Source: Planctomycetota bacterium
Lineage (GTDB): Bacteria > Planctomycetota > UBA8742 > UBA2392
Assembly: GCA_016712285.1 (NCBI GenBank)
Contig: JADJRK010000001.1
Span: forward strand, 3,100,001-3,164,000
Direction of reading: 5' to 3'
DNA: 64,000 nucleotides
In this document: positions 10,010 through 17,019 of the stretch, in pieces
Layout: each line of letters opens with the position of its first letter
Position numbering within the stretch: the first letter of the stretch is position 1
Translations under genes and position numbers: made by a program
The notes under the pieces: model-generated
Seen by the model: the letters and a program-made list of their open reading frames with translations, nothing else
What the model was told of the DNA's origin: nothing
Database searches by the model: none

Positions 10010-11011
10010 TTACTTGGACGCGTACTGGTCGGCGTACTTTTCCACCATCTTCTTGTTCAGGGGGAAGAAACCGTCCTTCAGGACGACCTCTTGTCCTTCC
10101 TTGCAGTGGATAAAGCGGAAGAACTCACGCACCACCGGAGTCGTTTCCTTGCCCGGGGCGCGGTTGAAGTAGATCAACAGGAAGCGCTGCAGCGGGTACT
10201 TGCCGGCATAGCAGTTTTCACCGGTGGCGTCGTAAGCCTCATCGCCTTCCTTCTTGGCGATCGGGACCGTCTTGACGCCTGCGGTCTTGTAGCCGATGCC
10301 GCTGTAACCGACGGCGTTGCGGTCCACGCTGATGCTCTGGACCACCGCGGCGCTACCCGGCTGCTCCTTCACAGCCTTCTTGTAGTCACCCTTGAACAGG
10401 GCCTTTTCCTTGAAGAAGCCATAGGTGCCGCTGGCGCTGTTACGGCCGTACAGCACGATGTCGCTGTTCTGCCAGTCGCCCTTGAGGCCGACCTGGCCCC
10501 ATTTGGTGATGTCTTCGCTGTGGCCACCCTTGCGGGTCTGGCTGAAGATCGAGTCCACCTGGGGAAGCGTCAGGCTTTCGACCGGGTTGTCCTTGTGGAC
10601 GAACACGGCGAGGGCGTCGATGGCGACGGCGACGACGCTGGGCTTGTAGCCGTACTTGTCTTCAAACTTCTTGATTTCTTCTTCTTTCATCGCGCGCGAC
10701 ATGGGACCGATGTCGCTGGTGCCGTCGATCAAGGACGGGGGGGCGGTGGTGCTGCCCTTGCCCTCAACCGCGAACTTCACGTTCGGGTAGTGCTTGCGGA
10801 AGCCTTCGGCCCACAGGGTCATCAGGTTGTTCAGCGTGTCGGAACCGACGCTGCTGATGTTGCCGCTGATGCCCGCGACCGCACTGTACTGCTCAAGCTC
10901 GGTGTCTACGGTTACTGAGCCTTCGGCCTCGGTGGGGGTGGCACCGGTTGCGGCAAAGGACGCGACGAGCGCGCCGATGGCCACAACTGCCATTGCAATC
11001 TTGTATCGCAT
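10010..11011 (-). CDS. pstS: Periplasmic phosphate-binding protein
   Basis: The protein has 333 residues. A Sec signal peptide (MRYKIAMAVVAIGALVASFA, about 1-22) precedes a type II solute-binding fold. The family is recognised by GSDTLNNLM near the N-terminus, GKGSTTAPPSLIDGTSDIGPMSR and YGRNSASGTYGFFKE, which line the phosphate site. It delivers phosphate to PstCAB. The ATG at 11009-11011 is preceded by GGAG at 7-8 bases; the longer frame to 11248 is an upstream extension. No lipobox is visible. I see no convincing Pho box in the 94 bases upstream, where AT-rich DNA (TTTACACAG on the minus strand) may hold the promoter. Confidence 0.95.
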   Translation of the reverse strand: MRYKIAMAVVAIGALVASFAATGATPTEAEGSVTVDTELEQYSAVAGISGNISSVGSDTLNNLMTLWAEGFRKHYPNVKFAVEGKGSTTAPPSLIDGTSDIGPMSRAMKEEEIKKFEDKYGYKPSVVAVAIDALAVFVHKDNPVESLTLPQVDSIFSQTRKGGHSEDITKWGQVGLKGDWQNSDIVLYGRNSASGTYGFFKEKALFKGDYKKAVKEQPGSAAVVQSISVDRNAVGYSGIGYKTAGVKTVPIAKKEGDEAYDATGENCYAGKYPLQRFLLIYFNRAPGKETTPVVREFFRFIHCKEGQEVVLKDGFFPLNKKMVEKYADQYASK

Positions 11012-11105
11012 TGAGTGTCTCCAGTTCAAAAGGATAGGTCTCTTCAACTGGGGACAGCGTAGAAACGTGCGATGAGCCGATTGTGCGGACTGTGTAAAGA
11101 TTAGA

Positions 11106-11636
11106 TTAATCGGGCCGGACCCGGCGCAGCGCAAGCAGCCCAAGGGCCAGCACAGCCAGCAGCCACCAGCGCGAGGTGCCGCCGACGCCCGTGGAGCAGT
11201 CGTCAGGACGGCTGGACGTTGATTTCTTCTTGGCGGGTGCGACGGCATTGCCCTCGAAGGTGAAGGTGTATGGGTTCTTCACCGGGTCGTTCGAGGCGAT
11301 GCTGACGTCGAAACTGAAAGCCGTGGCAGCAATCGGCGAGACTTGCAGGCGAAAGGTCGTCGTCGCGCCCATGGCCACGGGGGTGACAGGATCTTGCAGG
11401 ACAATCACCGTGCAGTTGCTCTCGCCGGACAGGGCGACTGGCGGCATGCTTGTGAGGTCAAGGTCGGTGGCGCCGTCGTTGCGAATGGTGTACGTGAGGT
11501 TGAACGGTGAGGCGCCGGTATTCTGCAATGAGTCGGTCGCACCCACGGCAATGACCACGGTGTCGCGCAACACGACCATGTCAGACTGGGCGCACAGGGG
11601 TGTCGCGAACATCAATAGTAGAAGCAGCCATCGCAT
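11106..11636 (-). CDS. Exported ASH-like domain protein with Cys C-terminal sorting tag
   Basis: The protein has 176 residues. A signal peptide (MRWLLLLLMFATPLCAQ) precedes one immunoglobulin-like domain of the ASH/choice-of-anchor D type (about 25-130), recognised by SLQNTGASPFNLTYTIRNDGATDLDL and the closing ASNDPVKNPYTFTFEG. A Lys/Ser-rich linker leads to DDCSTG, a hydrophobic helix (WWLLAVLALGLLAL) and RRVRPD. This tail matches five other proteins in the window. It is probably displayed on the cell surface or outer membrane after processing. The domain usually mediates protein contacts; no enzyme motif is seen. It lies directly upstream of pstS, in the same direction. Confidence 0.8.
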   Translation of the reverse strand: MRWLLLLLMFATPLCAQSDMVVLRDTVVIAVGATDSLQNTGASPFNLTYTIRNDGATDLDLTSMPPVALSGESNCTVIVLQDPVTPVAMGATTTFRLQVSPIAATAFSFDVSIASNDPVKNPYTFTFEGNAVAPAKKKSTSSRPDDCSTGVGGTSRWWLLAVLALGLLALRRVRPD

Positions 11637-11722
11637 GGTGAGGGATTATGAAAGCGCCGCGGCCGAATGCACCCCGCGAGTGAAGAAATTCCGTTGATGC
11701 TTCGCACCTGCCCAAACGTACT

Positions 11723-13267
11723 TCAGTCGCCTTTGGGTGTTCCTTCCGGCGTTTCTTTTGGCGTTTCCTTGGGCGTGTCTTTCGGATCTTCCTTGGGCGG
11801 ATCTTCCTCGAAACCTTCCTTGTACCAGCGCTCAAGTCTTACGCTGCCGTCTGTGGCGTACTCGCGGTACCAGCCGTCGAGCCAACCCTCCTTGAACGTC
11901 CCGACTGCCTGTGGTTTGCCTTCGCGGCTGAACCACTCCCACAGGCCGGTGCGAGCGCCATCGTCATCGTAGTGGCATGTGAGCTGTTTGTTGCCGTTGT
12001 CCCACCAGAACTGCCATTTGCCCCGGCGCTCATAGTCCCAGTGGCCGTGGCTCTCGAGCGAGCCGTTGCGGTACCAGGTCTGCCACAGGCCCGTGCGATC
12101 AACGTCGTAGGTGCCTTCTTCGGACTTTTCGCCGTTGTCGTGCCAGAAGGTCCAGACTCCCTTGCGTGAGCCTTCGTTGTACTTGCCCTGCGCGGCCTTC
12201 TTGCCGTTGGCGTGATAGCGCACCCATTCGTTCTCGAGTTCGCCGCCCTGGTAAAAGCACTCAACCAGCTTCTCGCCGTTGGCGTGCCAAAGCGCCCACG
12301 CGCCGCTGCGTTCACCGCGCACGTACACGCCTGCGCTGGCCTTCTGGCCGTTGTCGTGCCAGAACGACCAGCTGCCGGTGCGGCTGCCGGACTCTTTGTC
12401 GTACTCGCCTTCTTCTTTGCGGCTGGTGTTTTCGTGCCACCAGGTCCAGATGCCGTAGCGATTGCCGCGGTCATAGGTGCCAGAGGACTCCTTGACACCA
12501 TCCTCGTAGTAGAAGGTCCAGCGGCCGTGCTGCAGCTGCTCGAGGTTTTCGCCCTCGGACTTCAGGTTGCCGTTTTCAAACCACTGCTTCCATGGGCCCG
12601 GCTTCGTGCCCTTGTACTCAATCTGTTCGCTCGTGACGCCGTTGGCGTACCAGCTGTCCCAGCGGCCCTCTTTCACGCCGAGTGTGTAGCGGCCGCTTCG
12701 CAGCAGTTGGCCGGTGTCGTACCACCACTCCCACTTGCCGTCTTCTTTGTCGGCTTTCCAGTTGCCCTGGATGGTGCGCGTCGCATTCGGCGCCCAGCTC
12801 ACAGTGCGGCCGTCTTTCACGCCTTCTTTGTAGTAAAGCTCGCTGCTTTTCTTGCCATCGTTGTACCACCACTCCCACTTGCCATCGCGCTTGCCGTCTT
12901 TGAACTTGCCCGCGTACTCTTTCTTGCCGGTGTTGTGCCAGCGCGTCCATTCACCCTGTTGCACGTCGGCGATGTAGACGCCCAGTTGCAGGCGCTCACC
13001 GTTTTCGTGCCACCAGGTCCAGGTGCCGTCTTTCTTGCCCGACTTGTAATCGCCTGCGGCGCGTGTCTTGCCCGATTCATAGAACTCTTTGTATTCGCCC
13101 CAGCGCGTCTCGGCGCCTTTGTCATCAACCTGCACCGCAAACCGCTCGCGCAGCTTGCCCGAGTCGAACTTGGTTTCGCGCCACTCAACTTTCACCTTCG
13201 GCGCAGCCGGCAGCGCCACGGCAAGCAGCGTGCAGACAAGCGCGAACGTAAGACAGCGTGTCAGCAT
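11723..13267 (-). CDS. Exported protein built of about 19 MORN-like repeats
   Basis: The protein has 514 residues. The signal peptide MLTRCLTFALVCTLLAVALP is followed by about 19 tandem copies of a 22-24-residue repeat with the pattern G-W--WH-NG-K---G-Y--G (for example WWHENGERLQLGVY, WYANGVTSEQIEY). This is the MORN-variant family seen in bacterial surface and toxin-linked proteins. The last 30 residues are a Lys/Asp/Thr/Pro repeat tail (KEDPKDTPKETPKETPEG). I chose the ATG at 13265-13267 because it starts the signal peptide and has AGGA upstream; the frame runs on to 13390. It probably acts in the periplasm or at the surface as a binding solenoid. No catalytic residues are seen. Confidence 0.85.
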   Translation of the reverse strand: MLTRCLTFALVCTLLAVALPAAPKVKVEWRETKFDSGKLRERFAVQVDDKGAETRWGEYKEFYESGKTRAAGDYKSGKKDGTWTWWHENGERLQLGVYIADVQQGEWTRWHNTGKKEYAGKFKDGKRDGKWEWWYNDGKKSSELYYKEGVKDGRTVSWAPNATRTIQGNWKADKEDGKWEWWYDTGQLLRSGRYTLGVKEGRWDSWYANGVTSEQIEYKGTKPGPWKQWFENGNLKSEGENLEQLQHGRWTFYYEDGVKESSGTYDRGNRYGIWTWWHENTSRKEEGEYDKESGSRTGSWSFWHDNGQKASAGVYVRGERSGAWALWHANGEKLVECFYQGGELENEWVRYHANGKKAAQGKYNEGSRKGVWTFWHDNGEKSEEGTYDVDRTGLWQTWYRNGSLESHGHWDYERRGKWQFWWDNGNKQLTCHYDDDGARTGLWEWFSREGKPQAVGTFKEGWLDGWYREYATDGSVRLERWYKEGFEEDPPKEDPKDTPKETPKETPEGTPKGD

Positions 13268-13405
13268 GGTTGGTTCCTGGTACGGGAAGCGCGATTGTAG
13301 CTTTGCCCCTGACCAACTTTGGAATCCAGATTGCGGAATTTGCGTCAATCCGCGACTTTCGGGCGGCTCGCGTTTGCCAATCCGTCGCATTCATTAAAAG
13401 CAGCA

Positions 13406-13430
13406 GGGGATGGGCCCCACACCCATCCCC
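13406..13430 (-). terminator. Hairpin terminator after the 13460-14149 gene
   Basis: A perfect 9-bp stem GGGGATGGG/CCCATCCCC with a 7-base loop lies 30 bases beyond the stop codon. Read on the minus strand it is followed by CTGCTGCTTTTAATG, a short T-run. Confidence 0.65.
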
Positions 13431-13459
13431 CTCGGACAACCGTGCCGTTGGTAGCGCGG

Positions 13460-14149
13460 CTATCCGCAAAGCTTCATGATCTCGCGGCAGCGCGCCACGA
13501 GATTGTCGAGCATGTGCTCTTCGGCCTGCGCCAGCACTGGCTGCACTAGCGCCCGCGCTTCCGCGGCCATGCCCATGCGCGCCATGGCCATGCCCTTGTA
13601 AAGCTGCGCAACGCCGTGCAACACGCGGTCGTCCACGTTGCGGCAATACTCAAGGCAGCCGTCGGCTTCACTGGACAGGTAGTTCCATGCGCCGGCTTCT
13701 TCGGCCCAGGCAAGCAGGTTGTTCCAGCACTGGTGCATGCGGGCGGTGTCGCCAAGCTCGTCGGCGGCGATGTGCATGGCACGGCAGAACGCGTCGTCCA
13801 TGGGCTGCAGGTCGCCCAGATTGCCGAGGACGTTGGCGTATGAAAACCAGTACTCGTAAAGCGTCTCGGTGTCGAACTGTCCCAGGCATGCCTGCAGGAC
13901 TTCGTCTTCCAGCACGGCGCGGGCCTGCTTGTGGCCGCGCAGGTCCATCATGACCCAGGCCTTGCGCATCATGGCTTGACCCAGAAAGTCGCCGGTGCTG
14001 ATGCGACGTTCGCGCTTTTCTGCCTCAGTCGGGTTCAGAAGCCGCTCCCACGCGACAAGCGATTCCTCAAACATGCCCTGTCGGGCCAGGGACGCGGCGT
14101 GGTTGAACTGCTCAATGAGCTGCGGAGAAATGTAAAGGGCGGTCGTCAT
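13460..14149 (-). CDS. TPR-like helical repeat protein
   Basis: The protein has 229 residues and no signal peptide. It consists of paired helices in TPR-like register (FNHAASLARQGMFEESLVAWERLL near the N-terminus, later VAQLYKGMAMARMGMAAEARALV). Such folds act as protein-interaction scaffolds. The ATG at 14147-14149 has AAGGAGG 5 bases upstream, so the 11-residue extension to 14182 is rejected. It is transcribed divergently from the ArsR-type regulator at 14320; the perfect palindrome 14278-14307 between them suggests shared control. A sigma70-like promoter is visible at 14192-14220 and a terminator at 13406-13430, so it is a single-gene unit. Confidence 0.75.
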   Translation of the reverse strand: MTTALYISPQLIEQFNHAASLARQGMFEESLVAWERLLNPTEAEKRERRISTGDFLGQAMMRKAWVMMDLRGHKQARAVLEDEVLQACLGQFDTETLYEYWFSYANVLGNLGDLQPMDDAFCRAMHIAADELGDTARMHQCWNNLLAWAEEAGAWNYLSSEADGCLEYCRNVDDRVLHGVAQLYKGMAMARMGMAAEARALVQPVLAQAEEHMLDNLVARCREIMKLCG

Positions 14150-14191
14150 AGGAACCTCCTTGTCGGAGGGGGACACCAGCATCCTCTAATA

Positions 14192-14220
14192 ACTGTACAC
14201 CATGAAAGAAACTTGGTCAA
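14192..14220 (-). promoter_or_regulatory. Sigma70-like promoter for the 13460-14149 gene
   Basis: On the minus strand TTGACC (14220-14215) and TACAGT (14197-14192) are separated by exactly 17 bases, about 43 bases before the start codon. The -35 matches 5 of 6 and the -10 matches 4 of 6 consensus bases. Confidence 0.65.
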
Positions 14221-14261
14221 CTTTTATGTAATGCACAGTCATATTGGCGACTGGATTCACC

Positions 14262-14290
14262 TTGACCGGAAGCAAACGATAAAGTATTTA
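14262..14290 (+). promoter_or_regulatory. Sigma70-like promoter for the ArsR-type regulator
   Basis: TTGACC (14262-14267) and TATTTA (14285-14290) are separated by 17 bases. The -10 lies inside the palindrome 14278-14307, so a bound repressor would block polymerase. Confidence 0.7.
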
Positions 14291-14307
14291 TCAATAAATA
14301 CTTTATC
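14278..14307. promoter_or_regulatory. 30-bp perfect palindrome, probable ArsR-type operator
   Basis: Two perfect 14-bp arms, GATAAAGTATTTAT and ATAAATACTTTATC, flank a CA centre. It ends 12 bases before the start codon of the ArsR-type regulator and overlaps its -10 element. The 12-2-12 form, AT content and position match known SmtB/ArsR-family operators. It stands out as AT-rich in a GC-rich genome. Confidence 0.85.
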
Positions 14308-14319
14308 ATAGAGGCCACT

Positions 14320-14892
14320 ATGACCACGCCGATCGACCAGCAAGAACGTATCCGTACCTGGTTTCACCCGTTGCGCATCAAGATCGTGGAACTGCTGCGT
14401 GCCCGCGGGTCCATGACCCAGACCGAGCTTGCACGCGCCATCGACGCCAACACGGCCAGCGCCCGCTATCACCTGCTGCGGCTAGTGCGTGCCGGGTTTG
14501 TGGAACATGCGGGCACGAGACCGGGGCCCAAGGCAATTACCGAGAAGCTGTTTCGGCACATCCAACAGGAGCCAACGATGGAACCGCTGACCTTTGCCAC
14601 CAAGCACGGCACTGCCCAAGACCGCGAGATGCGAAGACTGAGCCTGGACAGTGTGACCGAGATTCACCGCGTCGGAGCGCGCATCATTCAGCGCGAGCCC
14701 CAACGCTTCTTCGGCATCCACACGCAGGAGATCACCGCTACGCCGGAAAAGTTGCGCGCCCTGCGCGATGCCCTGAAAGCCACACTGGCGGGATTCATCG
14801 CAGGACTGGAGGCACCCGGCGAGGACGAGAAAATAGAGCGCGCTACCGTATGCATCAACTTCTACCCGCACTCGGCACCGGCAGAGACTTGA
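14320..14892 (+). CDS. ArsR-type winged-helix transcriptional regulator
   Basis: The protein has 190 residues. The winged helix (about 8-70) begins WFHPLRIKIVELLRARGSMTQTELARAI and continues SARYHLLRLVRAGFVEHAG, the ArsR/HTH_20 pattern. The C-terminal half (about 75-180) is a separate alpha-helical region that may form the dimer interface or a ligand site. There is no Cys metal-binding motif, so it is unlikely to be a classical arsenic or metal sensor. Its start (ATG 14320, GAGG upstream) lies 12 bases after a perfect 30-bp palindrome that covers its own -10, which points to autorepression. The divergent helical-repeat gene is a likely second target. Confidence 0.85.
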   Translation: MTTPIDQQERIRTWFHPLRIKIVELLRARGSMTQTELARAIDANTASARYHLLRLVRAGFVEHAGTRPGPKAITEKLFRHIQQEPTMEPLTFATKHGTAQDREMRRLSLDSVTEIHRVGARIIQREPQRFFGIHTQEITATPEKLRALRDALKATLAGFIAGLEAPGEDEKIERATVCINFYPHSAPAET

Positions 14893-14905
14893 GCACCCTC
14901 AGGGC

Positions 14906-15056
14906 GGTGGGTAGGAGGCAGGAGGTAGGAGGCAAAGGCAACTTCGGATGAAGTGTGAACCATTCTCGGCTTTGCCCCAAAGCCCCAAGCCGCAAGCCGC
15001 AAGCCCCAACCTCCAACCTCCAACCTCCAACCTCCAACCTCCAACCTCCAACCTCC
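14906..15056. repeat. Paired inverted 7-bp repeat arrays, locus 1
   Basis: Four purine-rich heptamers (GGTGGGT then AGGAGGY) occupy 14906-14933. After a 46-base spacer a pyrimidine-rich array fills 14980-15056: four AAGCCSC units, then seven identical AACCTCC units. The two arrays are partly complementary, so the locus can fold back. It lies between two co-directional genes and gives rise only to spurious reading frames. The spacer end TTTGCCCCAAAGCCCC resembles that of locus 2 (TTTGCCCCTAAACCC). Confidence 0.9.
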
Positions 15057-15102
15057 CCAATTGCTCTGCGGACAAAGCCCGAAACTGCTCTAGACTGCCC
15101 CT

Positions 15103-15624
15103 GTGTACGTGATCGACGGATACAACCTGCTGCACACCCTGGCGCGACACCCCGGCGCATTGCCCGGTGACGATGACCGCGCACGCGCACGGCTGGTAGA
15201 AATGCTGTCGGCACTGGCAGTGCGCGAATCGACCACGGCCCGCGTGTTCTTTGACGGCACCGGCGGCAACGTGTCGGCTGGCGACCTGGCAGCCCCGAAA
15301 GTGCGCGTCACGTTTTGCGGCCCTGCGACCGGCAGCGCCGACGACGCCATCGTGGACTTTGTCGAGGGCCACAACCACCCGCGCCAGCTAAAGGTTGTCA
15401 GTGCCGACCGCGAGGTCACCAGTGCCTGCAAGCTCGCCGGCGCCCGCATCGTTCACAGCCGCGACATGAGCGAAACACTGGCGCGCATGGCGCCCGCGCA
15501 GGTCGAGCGTTCTGAGCCGGAAAAGCCCACCCGGGGCGCGATCGGCAAACTCGAACAGGAAATGCTGGACGATATCGGCGAGTTTGGCGAGTTTCAGCGA
15601 GAGGTTGAGGACGAGCTGGGATGA
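15103..15624 (+). CDS. YacP-like NYN-domain protein (putative RNase)
   Basis: The 173-residue protein belongs to the NYN/YacP (PIN-like) family. The N-terminus MYVIDGYNLLHTL carries the first acidic residue and the GYNLL motif; VFFDGTGG, the SADDAIVDFVEGH block and VVSADREV hold the other acidic positions. Bacillus YacP (Rae1) is a ribosome-associated endoribonuclease. The start is GTG at 15103, inferred because GYNLL sits at the extreme N-terminus in the family. The last 35 residues are charged. The next gene overlaps it by 4 bases (ATGA), so they are translationally coupled. Confidence 0.88.
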   Translation: MYVIDGYNLLHTLARHPGALPGDDDRARARLVEMLSALAVRESTTARVFFDGTGGNVSAGDLAAPKVRVTFCGPATGSADDAIVDFVEGHNHPRQLKVVSADREVTSACKLAGARIVHSRDMSETLARMAPAQVERSEPEKPTRGAIGKLEQEMLDDIGEFGEFQREVEDELG

Positions 15625-16541
15625 ACAGGTCCGCGCATGTCCGGGGGAGAACCCGAATCCTGCCGCTGTGTCTGCTCGCGTTGCTGGGTGCGTGCACGGC
15701 GCAGCAGTCGCGCCACGTCGTTGCCGGCGAAGCGCTGGCGCACGGGGACAGTGCCGTGCAGGGCCGCGTGCTCGATGACTTTGAGACCGAAGACGCGGCG
15801 TTTCGCTGGGCGCTTTATGGCATCGAGGGCTCGGTGAACCCGCTGGCCCATGCGCGCGATGACGGCGCACTGCAATTGACCAGCGACAGCAGCGCCGGCC
15901 TGGTGTGGCGGCAGATCGGCTTCGACCCCGGCGCCGAGCCGTTGCTGGCATGGCGCTGGAAAGTCTCGCGCACGTACGACAGTTCCAGCCCGTTGTCGCC
16001 AGAGCTCGACAACTTTCCCGCGCGCCTGCTTGTGGGGTTCGATCACAGCTGGGCCGGGGCCAACCCGGCGGCCCTGTCATGGCGTCGAAAGGTCGAAGAG
16101 TACACCGGGGTAAGGCCGCCTGCGCGGGCCATCTGCTACACCTTCGGCGGCGAGTTGCCCAGCAGCGAAGCCGTCGACGCCACCTTCGGCGACGGCCGCA
16201 TCGCCGTGATCAACCTGCGCACGCCGCGCAGCGCAGCCGGCGAGTGGCTGCACGAAGTGCGCGATGTGGCGGCCGACTATCGGGCCATCTTCAACGAGGC
16301 GCCGCCACCGGTGAGTGCGATGGCGCTGGGCTGCGACAGTCATCGACTGAAGCTGCGGGCGCAGGCTTGGTTCGATGACATCACGGTGTACGGCCCCGAC
16401 GCGTACGCCCAGTTTCGGAAAGAGCTGACGCTGCCGCCGGACCGGACGACGCCGCTGCTGACATGGCTGATCATCGCCGGCGCTTCACTCGTGGCCACAG
16501 CCACCGCGGGCATCTGGTTCTGGAAACGCCGCAATCCATAG
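15621..16541 (+). CDS. DUF3047 lipoprotein with C-terminal membrane helix
   Basis: The protein has 306 residues. A lipoprotein signal with lipobox LLGAC (Cys about 25) is followed by a DUF3047 domain (about 45-255). The family is recognised by DDFETED near its start, LLAWRWKVSRTYD, the NFPARLLVGFDHSW strand and the CYTFGG block. DUF3047 is predicted to be a beta-sandwich and has no known function. Residues about 277-300 form a membrane helix followed by KRRNP, unusual for a lipoprotein and implying attachment at both ends. It overlaps the yacP-like gene by 4 bases. Confidence 0.82.
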   Translation: MNRSAHVRGRTRILPLCLLALLGACTAQQSRHVVAGEALAHGDSAVQGRVLDDFETEDAAFRWALYGIEGSVNPLAHARDDGALQLTSDSSAGLVWRQIGFDPGAEPLLAWRWKVSRTYDSSSPLSPELDNFPARLLVGFDHSWAGANPAALSWRRKVEEYTGVRPPARAICYTFGGELPSSEAVDATFGDGRIAVINLRTPRSAAGEWLHEVRDVAADYRAIFNEAPPPVSAMALGCDSHRLKLRAQAWFDDITVYGPDAYAQFRKELTLPPDRTTPLLTWLIIAGASLVATATAGIWFWKRRNP

Positions 16542-16558
16542 AGCGATTGTGCCAGTCC

Positions 16559-16952
16559 CGCTTGTTCTTGTCGGATTCGGACGGTCAACAAACTGCCTTT
16601 CGCGAAGGCGGCGAGGAAGGGCAAACGGCCAAAGCAACCACAGGTGAACTTCCAAAGCGGAGAGAACCACTGGTTCTTGGAATGCGCCACGGAGTGGCGC
16701 ACGGAGTCTGGCCCATGGCGTAGCCATGGGGAAGCAGGCATAAGAGCCATCGCGCCCCAGGGGGGCGCGGGAGGCTTGCGATCTTTCCCGCGCCCCGCTG
16801 GGGCGCAAAGATGTTCTGATCTCGGTTTCCCACGGCTTCGCCGTGGGCCAGAATCCCGGCACCCCGCTGGGGCGCACGGCAAGGCTAAGGTTGCCCAATC
16901 AATGGGCCGCGCGTCCTTGACCGCACCGCAACGTGTGGGTGCCTGTGGTTGC
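16559..16952 (+). repeat. Hairpin-array repeat element, copy A
   Basis: The gap 16542-17019 holds no gene. Its core, 16634-16952, is 319 bp, exactly the length of copy B (62540-62858), and lies between inverted GCAACCA ends (GCAACCACAGG at 16634; its complement ends at 16952). Inside are five to six perfect hairpins in the same order as in copy B, for example GCGCCACGGAGTGGCGC, CCCATGGCGTAGCCATGGG and CCCACGGCTTCGCCGTGGG. A 75-base flank starting CTTGTTCTTGTCGG at 16559 is also conserved, but in copy B it is on the other side and inverted. Confidence 0.9.
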
Positions 16953-17019
16953 AATTCGCGATTCCATGCTCCCGTGGCGTCAGTTTGGGGCGGTTGGGCA
17001 GAACCACTTCGCATTGAGC

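Noticed and set aside
6912..10172. A 1086-codon open frame on the plus strand opposite pstC
   Set aside because: It is exactly antisense to pstC, has a His/Gln/Arg-rich composition typical of reversed GC-rich codons, and has no family match or ribosome-binding site. Similar antisense frames opposite pstA (5233-6423), the MORN gene (12212-13300), pilT (20056-21498), the TPR gene (22317-24656), the kinase (25885-27360) and the HEAT gene (28721-30505) were rejected on the same grounds.
11012..11105. Pho box upstream of pstS
   Set aside because: No pair of CTGTCAT-like direct repeats at 11-bp spacing is visible on either strand.
14980..15056. CRISPR-like repeat
   Set aside because: The unit is only 7 bp, contiguous and without unique spacers; no cas gene is present.
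14855..15378. Minus-strand frames across the heptamer array, with repeated VGGWRLE
   Set aside because: They are translations of the 7-bp repeat and of the strand opposite the YacP-like gene, with no ribosome-binding site.
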